Below the pieces are notes generated by a model. It saw only the letters and a program-made list of their open reading frames with translations. It was not told where the DNA came from and ran no database searches. From positions 298,953-362,952 of the forward strand of contig NZ_JAFIQT010000005.1 in assembly GCF_017355935.1 (NCBI RefSeq): 64,000 bases of DNA. The letters are read 5' to 3'. Position 1 is the stretch's first letter. Every line of letters starts with the position of its first letter. Positions 9,310 through 18,277 of this stretch are shown in pieces. The DNA comes from Telluribacter humicola (GTDB lineage: Bacteria > Bacteroidota > Bacteroidia > Cytophagales > Spirosomataceae). The translations under genes and the position numbers were made by a program.

Positions 9310-10917
9310 TCAAAGTGCATTACAAGTCAAACTGAAATCTACATGGGCCTCAAACAGGCGGTTCCAGGGCAGCGAGAACGAAAAAGCGGAAGGCATCCGG
9401 CATTGTACCAGGGGCATATCAGTATTGACAGTTTTGAAATAGTGGCGGGTGAAATCTTCAAAATATTCCTTCATCAGCTTACCAGCGAATGCTTCGGCTT
9501 TTGCGTTTTTTTCATCGCTCATGATTACGGAACTTCTACGTACCTGATCCAGGTACTCGTTGGTCTTTCCCCTTACTAGGGTATGGAAGTAGTAGTCATC
9601 CATGACGCGGTGGATGATGAACCAATGCTGGGCTGTCCTGATTCGATCGGCTACTTTTGGGTCTGAAAGTAGCTTTTGCTCTGCCAGGGTGAATACCACC
9701 CCATGGGGCAGTGCCGTTCCGATCGTGTTGCCGGCGGTATTCCAGGCAGCATAACCGTTTAGCCGGGGGAATACCTTTCTTTTCATTAATGCAGCTATAA
9801 ATTGAGGATCAGCTCCCTGTACATCCCCCACCGGATCTATATCAGCTATGATTACTTTCTGTCCCTGGTTAAGTTTTTCTTCGATTTCCCGAGCAAAGGT
9901 TTCGGCCCGCCCTCTCTCTAACCTTGATGTATATACGTAGAATAACACATCCGCCTTTTGCTCGTCCTCAACTTCCACTGACCCGGTAGCCTTAATGTGA
10001 TAACTTACCGTCTGGTGCAAGGGTCGATCTTCAAATGGCATCGTACTTTTTGACTGCTTTTCAGAGGAGTATATAGCTTTGATCTTAGGCTGATAGCTAT
10101 GGAATTGGGTAAGGGCCCGTGCCAGCAGCAACATACTTACTTCATCGGCTCCGGGCTGAACGGCTACTTTATCGTTGAGTCCCTGCTTTTCAACTTCTAC
10201 TATCAGTTGCTCCCGATCCGCTACGTGTATCCCCTGTGGTTTGGCATCATCCTGCGACAGGATCAGGTAATCAATAATTCCCTTTTTGACCATCTCAATG
10301 GCTTTAAGATTGGTCTGGAGGTTACGCTTACGCGCCATTTTGTAATCATTCAGTACCTCCTCCGGTATTTCACGCTCGAGCGCCGCAGTTGCTTTCTTTG
10401 ATCTGGCATCTGGGGCTACTGATATTTCCGCCCAGTGTTCCAGCTTTACCCGGTAGGCTTCGTTTTTATCACCGGGTGTCGGTGCCAGCCGCATGATTAC
10501 ACTCTGAACATATAGTTTACCCTGAGGCATCTTTCCCTTTAACTCCCTTAGAAACTCAACGCGCTTGAGTGCCTCCGCCGAAGAGACGCGGTGCATCCGT
10601 GAGCCTACCAGCCCGCCGTACGCCAGCATGTCCAGGGCTACTATAACTACATCATACGACAGCAGGTCCTGAGCCCTGACCCATTCAATAATGCGGTCCG
10701 ACTGGCCGGCCGTAGCGAACTTCCCCAGTAGCTCACGGGGTGGTGTGACTACTTCCGCGTTACCGATCAGACCCATTCGGGTAGTGAACTGGGTACTGGT
10801 AGGGCGATCGTCCAGCGGAATCAGCAGTACCTTGGTACTAAATGCGGGTTGGGCTTGTGCCCTAATCTGTACATTCAGACTAAGCAATACAGCCAGAAAA
10901 AGGAAATACTTTACCAT
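9310..10917 (-). CDS. DUF4127-family exported protein
   Basis: 535 residues with an N-terminal signal peptide (MVKYFLFLAVLLSLNVQIRAQA). The diagnostic opening of DUF4127 follows at residues 30-39 (VLLIPLDDRP), then VVTPPRELLG, LDMLAYGGLVGSR and LSQDDAKPQG. The function of this family is unknown; the Asp-rich and SQDD motifs suggest a hydrolase- or metal-type active site, which is inference. The gene lies 27 bases after the MFS transporter gene and 135 bases before susC on the same strand, so it belongs to the carbohydrate locus. The Gram-negative export signal puts it in the periplasm or at the surface. Confidence 0.85.
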   Translation of the reverse strand: MVKYFLFLAVLLSLNVQIRAQAQPAFSTKVLLIPLDDRPTSTQFTTRMGLIGNAEVVTPPRELLGKFATAGQSDRIIEWVRAQDLLSYDVVIVALDMLAYGGLVGSRMHRVSSAEALKRVEFLRELKGKMPQGKLYVQSVIMRLAPTPGDKNEAYRVKLEHWAEISVAPDARSKKATAALEREIPEEVLNDYKMARKRNLQTNLKAIEMVKKGIIDYLILSQDDAKPQGIHVADREQLIVEVEKQGLNDKVAVQPGADEVSMLLLARALTQFHSYQPKIKAIYSSEKQSKSTMPFEDRPLHQTVSYHIKATGSVEVEDEQKADVLFYVYTSRLERGRAETFAREIEEKLNQGQKVIIADIDPVGDVQGADPQFIAALMKRKVFPRLNGYAAWNTAGNTIGTALPHGVVFTLAEQKLLSDPKVADRIRTAQHWFIIHRVMDDYYFHTLVRGKTNEYLDQVRRSSVIMSDEKNAKAEAFAGKLMKEYFEDFTRHYFKTVNTDMPLVQCRMPSAFSFSLPWNRLFEAHVDFSLTCNAL

Positions 10918-10944
10918 AGAACTATTAGGATTTGCTTCAATTCA

Positions 10945-12198
10945 CTAGCTCAATTCGCTGTACCTTGACTTATAGCCATTGACGCCGTAGAACAGGATAT
11001 ATACATAGCAGACCAGCGGTACCATGAATGCTACCGTCCACGAAAAGTTATCAATCAGAAAACCCTGACAAAAGGATATGATAGCGCCACCCGCAATAGC
11101 GGTGGATAATATACCAGAAGCACGAGTGGTGTAGGTGCCTAATCCGCTTACGGATAGGGAAAAGATAATGGCAAACATGACTGAATTGCACAGGCCAACT
11201 GCTATCATTGACCACACGGCCAGGTACCCCTCTGAATTTACAGAAATACAAATCAGGGCTATGGCGATAGCTGCACAGGCAGCCAAAACCGAGGAGGGCT
11301 TGTATACTTTCAGTCCAAAGAATCCCAGCATACGGCCTACCATCATACTGCCCCAGTAAAGGGCCACGTAGGCATTAGATTCGCTCTCTGATATCAGTAA
11401 CAGATCAGCTATATAGTTGGTAAGGAAGGTACCCACTGATACCTCTGCACCCACATATACGAATATTGCTATGGCTCCCAGGTTTAGGTTTCGGAACGAA
11501 AAAACACTCTTACGATCACCTTCTTCAGAAGCTTTTTCAGCTTTTGCTTCACTGGTGCTGATCATGGGGAGAGATAGAAAGTAAACTACCGCAGCGATCA
11601 GCAGTAGGACCAGCCCAATACCAATATAAGGGTAACGTACTGCTTCGCTACCGGCATTTGTGTTCTGGAGAGGTGCCAGGATGAAGTAGGCCCCAAAAAG
11701 AGGAGCAACAGTAGTACCCAACGAACCCACCCCCTGGATCAGGGTCAAACGCGACGAAGCTGTTTTGGCCGGTCCCAGTACTGTAATGTAGGGATTGGCC
11801 GCCACCTGAAGGAGTACTATGCCAATGGCTACCACAAATAGAGCGGCCAGAAACAGGTAGTACTGATGTAATATAGACGCCGGGAAGAAAAGAAACGCAC
11901 CCAGGGCGGCCACCGCAAACCCCAAAACCATCCCGTACTTGTACCCTACCCTCTCCACAATCTTACCCGCCGGAATAGACATGACACCGTAGGTTAGGAA
12001 GAAGTAAAACTGTACCAGAGATGACTCGGTATAGGTAAGGGTAAAGCCTTCCTTGAAGAAGGGCACCAGCGTATCGTTCAGACAGGTGATAAAACCCATC
12101 ATGAAGTACAGGATAGCCAGCGAGACCAGAGCAGGCGTATAATTCTGCTGATCAGAGGCATCCGAAACTACTACGTCAGGTGAGACTATATTAGCCAT
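10945..12198 (-). CDS. MFS sugar transporter (FucP/NagP-like)
   Basis: 417 residues from ATG at 12198. An upstream TTG at 12240 in the same frame would overlap the preceding gene, whereas ATG 12198 leaves a 4-base gap. About 12 hydrophobic helices are visible, with FMMGFITCLNDTLVPFFKEGFTL style helix 1, typical of the FucP/GluP branch of sugar:H+ symporters in Bacteroidota. It would move the monosaccharide released in the periplasm across the inner membrane. Neighbours are the AGE epimerase upstream and DUF4127 downstream. Substrate is not determined; hexose or N-acetylhexosamine is a guess from the epimerase. Confidence 0.9.
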   Translation of the reverse strand: MANIVSPDVVVSDASDQQNYTPALVSLAILYFMMGFITCLNDTLVPFFKEGFTLTYTESSLVQFYFFLTYGVMSIPAGKIVERVGYKYGMVLGFAVAALGAFLFFPASILHQYYLFLAALFVVAIGIVLLQVAANPYITVLGPAKTASSRLTLIQGVGSLGTTVAPLFGAYFILAPLQNTNAGSEAVRYPYIGIGLVLLLIAAVVYFLSLPMISTSEAKAEKASEEGDRKSVFSFRNLNLGAIAIFVYVGAEVSVGTFLTNYIADLLLISESESNAYVALYWGSMMVGRMLGFFGLKVYKPSSVLAACAAIAIALICISVNSEGYLAVWSMIAVGLCNSVMFAIIFSLSVSGLGTYTTRASGILSTAIAGGAIISFCQGFLIDNFSWTVAFMVPLVCYVYILFYGVNGYKSRYSELS

Positions 12199-12202
12199 AG
12201 GG

Positions 12203-13396
12203 TTAGAAATCCAGAATCTTCGTTGATTTTTTCTCAGCAATAGCCTCTAAGGTCTTCCAGCATTGGTACAACCCACGCGGTACGTGGAAACAGCCTTTCC
12301 ATTTCCCTCCTTTCAGAGGCAGCAAGGGCTCACCTTGACGATTGAGGTACCCAAACCACTCTCCAAACTCCTGATCGGCAAATTGGCTCCAGGTATAGTC
12401 GTGTACTTTTTCAAACCACTCCCAGCATCGCTCGTCCTCCGTATGCAGGTACCCTTTGAGCAGGGTGATCAGGGTCTCCATGTGTACCCACCATAGTTTC
12501 TGATCCCATTCGAGTTGGAGCGGCGGTTGTCCTTTTACATCCATGAAGTAGAAGATACCCCCGTGCTCCCTGTCCCAACCGTATTCCAGTATATTGATAG
12601 AAATATCTACTGCTTTCCGGATCAGCGCCTGGTCAGAGTTACGGGTAGCCAGGTCCATGATAAACCACATGGCCTCCAGACCGTGCCCCGGATTGACGAC
12701 ACGTCCCTCAAACGAATCGGAGAACCCGCCTTCAGGGGTTATATTTTCAAGAATGATCCCCAGTTCAGGACGATAAAACTCTTCCGTAACAGCATGAATA
12801 CCGTTAGCAATACAGTTTTCAACCAATTCAGGATCCAGCAAAGGCTCAATCTCCAGTACCAGGTTGCACAGGATCATAGGCAGTGCAAAACTCTTTAAGG
12901 GTCTGGTGTCAGGATATGTTTTGTTGTATATCCCTTTTGGATTCTCTGACCTTCTCAGGATGTTATGGAAGGTATCAACGGCTATTTTTCCGTATTCTTC
13001 GTTCTGGGTGGCCTGGTACAACTGACCATACGCCATGGAAGCAAAGCAGTCAGAGAATATATTATAAGGTTGGGTCAGAGGAGCTCCTTCCCTGTTCAGT
13101 GAAAAGTACCAATTGCCTTCGGCGTCGCGGCCGTGCTTCTTCAAGAACTCAGCCCCCTGAATGGCGAAGTCCAGCCACTCCTGCTTTTTCTCTACCTTGT
13201 TGTAGAGCATCGCAAAGCACCACACCTGCCGGCACTGCAGCCATACAAATTTGTCTGTATCAAATACTTTACCCTCCCGGTCAAGACAGGTGAAGTACCC
13301 TCCATGTATAGTATCCCTCGAATTAGCCATCCAGAAAGGGATTACATCGTCCAGGAGGTTAGTCTTGTATTGCTGTATGTACTCATTAAGCTTCAT
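12203..13396 (-). CDS. AGE-family sugar epimerase/isomerase
   Basis: 397 residues, the usual length for N-acylglucosamine 2-epimerase-fold enzymes, with no signal peptide (cytoplasmic). The alpha6/alpha6 barrel landmarks are present: [11 protein letters not shown] (His 238), [10 protein letters not shown] (His 305) and GCFHVPRG (His 371). The first and last correspond to catalytic histidines of this family. Members interconvert N-acetylglucosamine/N-acetylmannosamine, glucose/mannose, or cellobiose-type substrates; sequence alone does not separate these. It shares a transcription unit with the MFS transporter (4-base gap), so it probably acts on the imported sugar. Confidence 0.9.
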   Translation of the reverse strand: MKLNEYIQQYKTNLLDDVIPFWMANSRDTIHGGYFTCLDREGKVFDTDKFVWLQCRQVWCFAMLYNKVEKKQEWLDFAIQGAEFLKKHGRDAEGNWYFSLNREGAPLTQPYNIFSDCFASMAYGQLYQATQNEEYGKIAVDTFHNILRRSENPKGIYNKTYPDTRPLKSFALPMILCNLVLEIEPLLDPELVENCIANGIHAVTEEFYRPELGIILENITPEGGFSDSFEGRVVNPGHGLEAMWFIMDLATRNSDQALIRKAVDISINILEYGWDREHGGIFYFMDVKGQPPLQLEWDQKLWWVHMETLITLLKGYLHTEDERCWEWFEKVHDYTWSQFADQEFGEWFGYLNRQGEPLLPLKGGKWKGCFHVPRGLYQCWKTLEAIAEKKSTKILDF

Positions 13397-13444
13397 AGGG
13401 TGCCTGCGAATTTGGTATGAATATTTCTTGCGGTTAATTACTTT

Positions 13445-15586
13445 TTACTTCTTTGGAAACATGACCTCCAGAGTCTGAGGCATTTGCTTATTGATGGTTG
13501 AATTCTTCGTAAGCTCCCAAAAGCTCTGATCTTTGGCGGTCAGTACTTGGGTGGCTACGATCCAGCTCTGGGTCCAGCCGGTAAGGGTACCCCAGGCCCC
13601 CCAGCCAACATCCGCATTAGAAGCCCAGTACTCCCACTTGTCGTATTCAAAGGCCCGGAACCACGCTCCGTCCAGGTCTTTGTGCTTTTCGCTTTTTACC
13701 TGAATGCGGGTCAGAAAATCGGAGAGTTTGTTTACGGCTTCTTTATACTGCTTATTACCGGTAGCATGAGCCGCTTCGTTGAGGCTAAAGAAGGCGAAGT
13801 TGCTGGTGTAGAGCATATCAGCGATAGGGTCACCATTCTTGAAGATGAGCGGTGCCTCGTGTAATCCGTACTCCTTATTGGACTTGGTACGTCCGTAGCG
13901 ACCTTTGCCCTCTCCTCCCAACTCCTCACGGATGGCGCCACTTTCTACCTGATTTTCCAGGAGTTTCTGTACGATCAGGTCCAGCCACTGGCGATGCTCC
14001 GGCGTATCCTCAATCCGGACCAGCCACGCTAACGGTAGCACCATACGCGCCCGCTCCTGCTGTATCCCATTGGTCCAGCGCCACTCCTGCGGGTAACCTT
14101 CCATGGTCAGTCTGATAGCATTCTTTGTTTTGGTCAGCAGGGGTTCATAGCCTGTCTTCTCGTAGAGCCACAGGTAGCAGGCCCACATCCACGATTCGAA
14201 GTGAGGAGCCGGGTTTTTGAGGTCCCGCTCCCAATAGTGCTGCCAGCCTAGCTTCTGTATGTCTTTGTCTTCCTGACGCTCACCGCGGTAGCCATGTCTT
14301 CCGGTGGTTCTGAAGTTAGCCATAATGGCTTCGGCCATCTCCTTGTCCCACTGATTTATATCCATAAAAGCCGATGCCCCCAGTATACCTAAGATGGCGC
14401 GCGCGTTGTCGTCACCGTAATATACGTGGGGGTGTGTCACCGACCAACCAATCAACCCGTAGCTGGGGCTACTCTTATCATTACGCTCTCCGGCTCTCAG
14501 ATTTGAGTTCTGGAAGATGTAATTGACCAGATTCGTAGCTTTGTTATAGTACTCTTTTTTGTCTAACAGATGACCGGCAGCGGCCAGGGCGAAGGCACCT
14601 TCACCCTGTACATCGGCCCGCATCCAGAACCGGTACTGTTGTGATCCATCATGATAGATGTTGGATGCATGTCCTTCCAGCAGCCCCATTGAGCCATCAC
14701 CATTGGGTAGGTTCTGACTAACCGGAGGTCCGAAAGGTTTACCACCATCTCCCTGGTATTTCAACAGGGTATCTTCCCAGGAAGGTTGGACGTAAAACCG
14801 GCCATTGGCAAACCACTCCACCCCCTTCTCCACACTTCTGGCTTTGGCATTTTTGGGTAGCGTCTCATTACGAGAATACATAGGTGCTACATGCGAAGGC
14901 CACTCTTCGAACTGGATATCCTTTACTCCGGTAGCCCAGGTAACGATGTAGGACCAGATAGTCTTCCAGGCATCATTGGGGCCGTATCTGCCGGTGGCAA
15001 AGTTGCTTAGTTTTGTGGTAGAAATGAGAGCATCCCCCCGTTCAAAAAGTAACGGATAGGTAGTTATGTCATCAATACCGTATTCGGCTTTATCAAATCC
15101 AGCCACCTTAGCCAGTATGATCAGCGGATTCTCCGCTTTAACCGGCAGGATGTAGCAATCATTGATCCCAAGGATACGCATGGGCTTCAGGTCGGCTCCA
15201 AAAACAGGTGAAGTGACAACCCCTCTTTCCAACCGTGTATGAAGGGGCTGAGCCGGCACAGCCAGACCCGGAAATTCAGATGGATATTCAATATATAATC
15301 GCAGACTCTTGCTCTGGGCCTTTTTCAGCAGTTCTTCGTTAAACTGATTTTTCTTCTCAGGATAACCCTCAGCCACGATAAAAACGGCCGCTCCCTTTGG
15401 TGCCTTCTGAATAGCAGTGGCGGGCGTATCAAAGCGTCGAAGTATAAACCCCTCCTTAGCCAGTACCTCATACAGATCATTTTGCTGGCTCCCGCAAAAG
15501 TAGATTTCCTTTCGGGGAGGTGCCGAATAGGTTCTAAGAGCCACCAGGCAAAATACGAGGCTTAGGAGTAAAGACTTATAATTCAT
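13445..15586 (-). CDS. Secreted alpha/alpha-toroid (glycosidase-like) protein with GATase-like N-terminus
   Basis: 713 residues with signal peptide (to about residue 21, TYSAPP). Residues about 25-240 look like a GATase/ThuA-type alpha/beta region (EIYFCGSQQNDLYEVLAKEG, AAVFIVAEGYPEK, ALISTTKLSNFATGRYGP). Residues about 270-690 are Trp- and His-rich helices (DDNARAILGILGASAF, FESWMWACYLWLYEKTG, WASNADVGWGAWGTLTGW) resembling six-hairpin glycosidase folds. I do not recognise a characterised member. It is the first gene of the minus-strand locus, 48 bases ahead of the AGE epimerase, and could release or modify the imported sugar. Confidence 0.7.
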   Translation of the reverse strand: MNYKSLLLSLVFCLVALRTYSAPPRKEIYFCGSQQNDLYEVLAKEGFILRRFDTPATAIQKAPKGAAVFIVAEGYPEKKNQFNEELLKKAQSKSLRLYIEYPSEFPGLAVPAQPLHTRLERGVVTSPVFGADLKPMRILGINDCYILPVKAENPLIILAKVAGFDKAEYGIDDITTYPLLFERGDALISTTKLSNFATGRYGPNDAWKTIWSYIVTWATGVKDIQFEEWPSHVAPMYSRNETLPKNAKARSVEKGVEWFANGRFYVQPSWEDTLLKYQGDGGKPFGPPVSQNLPNGDGSMGLLEGHASNIYHDGSQQYRFWMRADVQGEGAFALAAAGHLLDKKEYYNKATNLVNYIFQNSNLRAGERNDKSSPSYGLIGWSVTHPHVYYGDDNARAILGILGASAFMDINQWDKEMAEAIMANFRTTGRHGYRGERQEDKDIQKLGWQHYWERDLKNPAPHFESWMWACYLWLYEKTGYEPLLTKTKNAIRLTMEGYPQEWRWTNGIQQERARMVLPLAWLVRIEDTPEHRQWLDLIVQKLLENQVESGAIREELGGEGKGRYGRTKSNKEYGLHEAPLIFKNGDPIADMLYTSNFAFFSLNEAAHATGNKQYKEAVNKLSDFLTRIQVKSEKHKDLDGAWFRAFEYDKWEYWASNADVGWGAWGTLTGWTQSWIVATQVLTAKDQSFWELTKNSTINKQMPQTLEVMFPKK

Positions 15587-16035
15587 GGTTAAGGGCTTTT
15601 TCCAACTATTTTACCAGAACCTTACTATGCAGTCTAATAATAAGATTCTACTACTTAAAAATATTATTTATTAAGTATGTCGTAAAACAAGTAATTATAA
15701 ATTAAGTAAGCAAGTTTTAATGCAAATAAATATTCATAATAGTCCAGATTTGCTACGCTTATTAAATTAATAGCTACACTTGTGCCAATGAAGTACTATA
15801 TCAAGCCGAAGTAGAAGATGTTTATAGAGAGGCTTGAGAATGAATAAAGCTTTTGCTCCATCTCAGGTAGTAGAAGCCTACCAGGGAAGAGGTAATACAT
15901 GCAAGATGCAATTGAGATGTGAAGCCAAATCTAAATTTTCAGGTTCTTAATGATGAATAACTCCACCTGGTTGCCTTTATTCTACAAGTAGCTTGCAGTA
16001 TACCTATCCCTAACCACTCATAACCTTGCTTTACC
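15587..16035. other. Divergent intergenic region, AT-rich
   Basis: 449 bases between two divergent genes. A promoter-like pair TTTG (15749-15752) and TACACTTG (15775-15782), with a slightly long 22-base spacer, faces the plus-strand operon. A short frame from ATG at 15841 to about 15951 encodes a peptide with VVEAYQGRGNT, vaguely like a transposase core, but it is too short to call. Nothing else convincing is seen. Confidence 0.4.
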
Positions 16036-17247
16036 TTGTCTAATCTAAAAAATACTTTACTTGAATGGGTCCAATCCTTGGGGCCCGGTATTATCACGGC
16101 AGCTTTGGTATTCGGTCCGGGTAGCCTTACTCTGGCTTCCAAAATTGGCTCCCTGTACGCCTATCAACTGTTATGGGTGGGAATTGTAGCAGCCTTCTTC
16201 ATGATTGTCTTTACTCGCATGGCAGCCAGAATAGGATTATCAGGCGAGGCAACTCTACTAACCGTAATCCGCGACAAATGGGGTAAGCTAATATCAGCCT
16301 TTATAGGTATAGGTGTGTTTCTGGTAGTGGCCTCATTCCAGGCCGGCAATTCCATTGGGGTAGGTATCGCCTTTGCTGAATTATATAATACCAGTCCTGC
16401 GCCCTGGATCATTGGTATTACAGCCCTTGGTATCGGATTGCTGTTCTTTACCTCCTTCTACAAAATACTCGAAAAGGTAATGATGATCCTGGTGGGGCTC
16501 ATGCTTGTAGCCTTTGTAGGTACCCTCATTATGGTCAAACCTGACTTAGGGGGCATCCTATCTGGGTTGGTACCAACCGTACCCGACGGGTCAGAGATAC
16601 TTATTATTGCGTTTGTTGCCTCGAGCTTTTCAATAGTCGGTGCCTTTTACCAGTCCTACCTCGTTCAGGAACGGGGCTGGAAATCGGATCATTTACAAAA
16701 AGCTTCGCGCGATAGTACCGTGGGCATAGTACTGCTGGGCCTGATCGGAACCATGGTAGTAATCAGTGCCGCCGCCGTACTTCATGTCCAATCCATTGAT
16801 GTTAAAAGTGCCACCGACATGGCCAAGGCTCTTGAGCCGCTCCTGGGTTCACAAGCCAAATCCCTCTTCATGTACGGTATGTTCGGCGCGTCCTTCTCTT
16901 CCCTGATCGGAAATGCGACCATTGGTGGTTCGCTACTGGGTGATGCGTTGGGTTTTAAGAGCCAGCTCCACTCCACGCGGGTACGTCTGCTGATTGCCCT
17001 TATTATGATTCTGGGAGCTACTGTTGCCATTGTGTTTGGTAAGCTACCGCTTGAACTTATCGTATTTGCTCAGGGTATCACCATTCTTATAGTACCCTTT
17101 ATAGGGATAGCTATACTGGCGGTGGCCAATGATGGTTTACAAATGGGCACCCTTAAGAATACAACCTTACAGAATATACTTGGTGCAGTCGGCCTGCTCA
17201 TACTGCTGGGTCTGGCGATCACCAACGCCCGAACCTTATTTTTCTAA
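16036..17247 (+). CDS. Nramp-fold membrane transporter with altered metal-binding motifs
   Basis: 403 residues. The start is TTG at 16036: a stop lies five codons upstream and no ATG occurs before the middle of the second helix. About 11 helices with the Nramp layout are visible (GPGIITAALVFGPGS, SLYAYQLLWVGI, ARIGLSGEATLL). The hallmark DPGN of helix 1 is replaced by GPGS (27-30), and the MPH motif of helix 6 is replaced in the SFSIVGAFYQSYLV segment (197-210). Classical Nramps bind Mn2+/Fe2+ with the Asp, Asn and Met of these motifs. This protein therefore probably carries a different substrate, such as another cation or an organic solute linked to the downstream enzymes. It is first in a tight operon (19 bases to the next gene). 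Confidence 0.85.
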   Translation: MSNLKNTLLEWVQSLGPGIITAALVFGPGSLTLASKIGSLYAYQLLWVGIVAAFFMIVFTRMAARIGLSGEATLLTVIRDKWGKLISAFIGIGVFLVVASFQAGNSIGVGIAFAELYNTSPAPWIIGITALGIGLLFFTSFYKILEKVMMILVGLMLVAFVGTLIMVKPDLGGILSGLVPTVPDGSEILIIAFVASSFSIVGAFYQSYLVQERGWKSDHLQKASRDSTVGIVLLGLIGTMVVISAAAVLHVQSIDVKSATDMAKALEPLLGSQAKSLFMYGMFGASFSSLIGNATIGGSLLGDALGFKSQLHSTRVRLLIALIMILGATVAIVFGKLPLELIVFAQGITILIVPFIGIAILAVANDGLQMGTLKNTTLQNILGAVGLLILLGLAITNARTLFF

Positions 17248-17266
17248 CCCTTATATCTTAACTAGT

Positions 17267-18274
17267 ATGCATATTGATGTTGATAGTCTGCTCAAACCAT
17301 CTGAAACGCTGGTGGCCGAGCTGGCTACCCTGCAGGGGGATCTGCTGATCCTGGGCGCCGGAGGAAAGATTGGCCCCAGCATATGCCGGTTGGCCCGGGC
17401 AGCTTTTGATCAGGCCGGTGTTTCCAAACGAGTGATCGGCGTATCCCGTTTTAGTGAAGAAGGCCTGAAAGCTCAACTAAATGAGGAAGGCATAGAAACC
17501 ATCTCGGCGGATATCCTGAACGATGAGGAGCTGCAGGCTCTCCCGCTGGTAAAGAATGTACTATACCTGGCCGGTACCAAATTCGGCACTTCCAACCGTG
17601 AATCCTATACCTGGGCGATGAACACATACCTGCCCGGTCGGGTAGCCGAAAAGTACAGAGACTCCCGCATTGTCGTCTACTCCACCGGTAATGTTTATCC
17701 TTTTACGCCGGTACTGTCGGGGGGAGCTACCGAAGAAACCCGACCAGAACCGGTAGGCGAATACGGACAATCGTGTCTGGGCCGGGAGCGTATGTTTCAG
17801 TATTTTTCGTCTTTGTACAACACTCCCCTCCTCATCTACCGCCTCAACTACGCGATTGATTTTCGTTACGGTGTCCTGCTGGAAGTAGCCAAGTCAGTAC
17901 AGGCCCAGCGTCCTATCGATATTACCATGGGTCATGTCAATGTGATCTGGCAGGGTGACGCCAACGAAATGGCGCTCCGCTCGCTGCTGCACTGCGAGGC
18001 TCCCGCCAAAATCCTGAATATTACCGGTCCGGAAACAGTCTCGATCCGGTGGCTGGCTCATGAGTTTGGTAAGTTGTTTGGTACCACTCCCGAATTTATC
18101 AACGAAGAGCAACCTACGGCCCTGTTAAGTAATGCGGCTGAGTCATTCCGGCTTTTCGGGTACCCGAGCGTTACCCTTAAGCATATGATCCAGCTAACTG
18201 CTGAGTGGCTGCTGAGCGGTGGCGAAACCATTAACAAACCCACCCATTTCCAGGAACGCAAAGGACAGTTTTAA
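17267..18274 (+). CDS. NAD(P)-dependent epimerase/dehydratase-like protein
   Basis: 335 residues from ATG at 17267; a longer frame opens at 17129 but lies within the transporter gene. An extended short-chain dehydrogenase fold is indicated by the nucleotide-binding loop LGAGGKIG (29-36), VLYLAGTKFG (98-107) and STGNVYP (139-145). The position of the YxxxK catalytic pair reads Y166-GQS-C170, so the Lys is replaced by Cys, which would weaken or change catalysis. It lies 3 bases from the aldolase gene downstream and 19 bases from the transporter upstream, indicating one operon. A role in sugar or sugar-acid conversion is inferred from these partners. Confidence 0.85.
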   Translation: MHIDVDSLLKPSETLVAELATLQGDLLILGAGGKIGPSICRLARAAFDQAGVSKRVIGVSRFSEEGLKAQLNEEGIETISADILNDEELQALPLVKNVLYLAGTKFGTSNRESYTWAMNTYLPGRVAEKYRDSRIVVYSTGNVYPFTPVLSGGATEETRPEPVGEYGQSCLGRERMFQYFSSLYNTPLLIYRLNYAIDFRYGVLLEVAKSVQAQRPIDITMGHVNVIWQGDANEMALRSLLHCEAPAKILNITGPETVSIRWLAHEFGKLFGTTPEFINEEQPTALLSNAAESFRLFGYPSVTLKHMIQLTAEWLLSGGETINKPTHFQERKGQF

Positions 18275-18277
18275 CCT

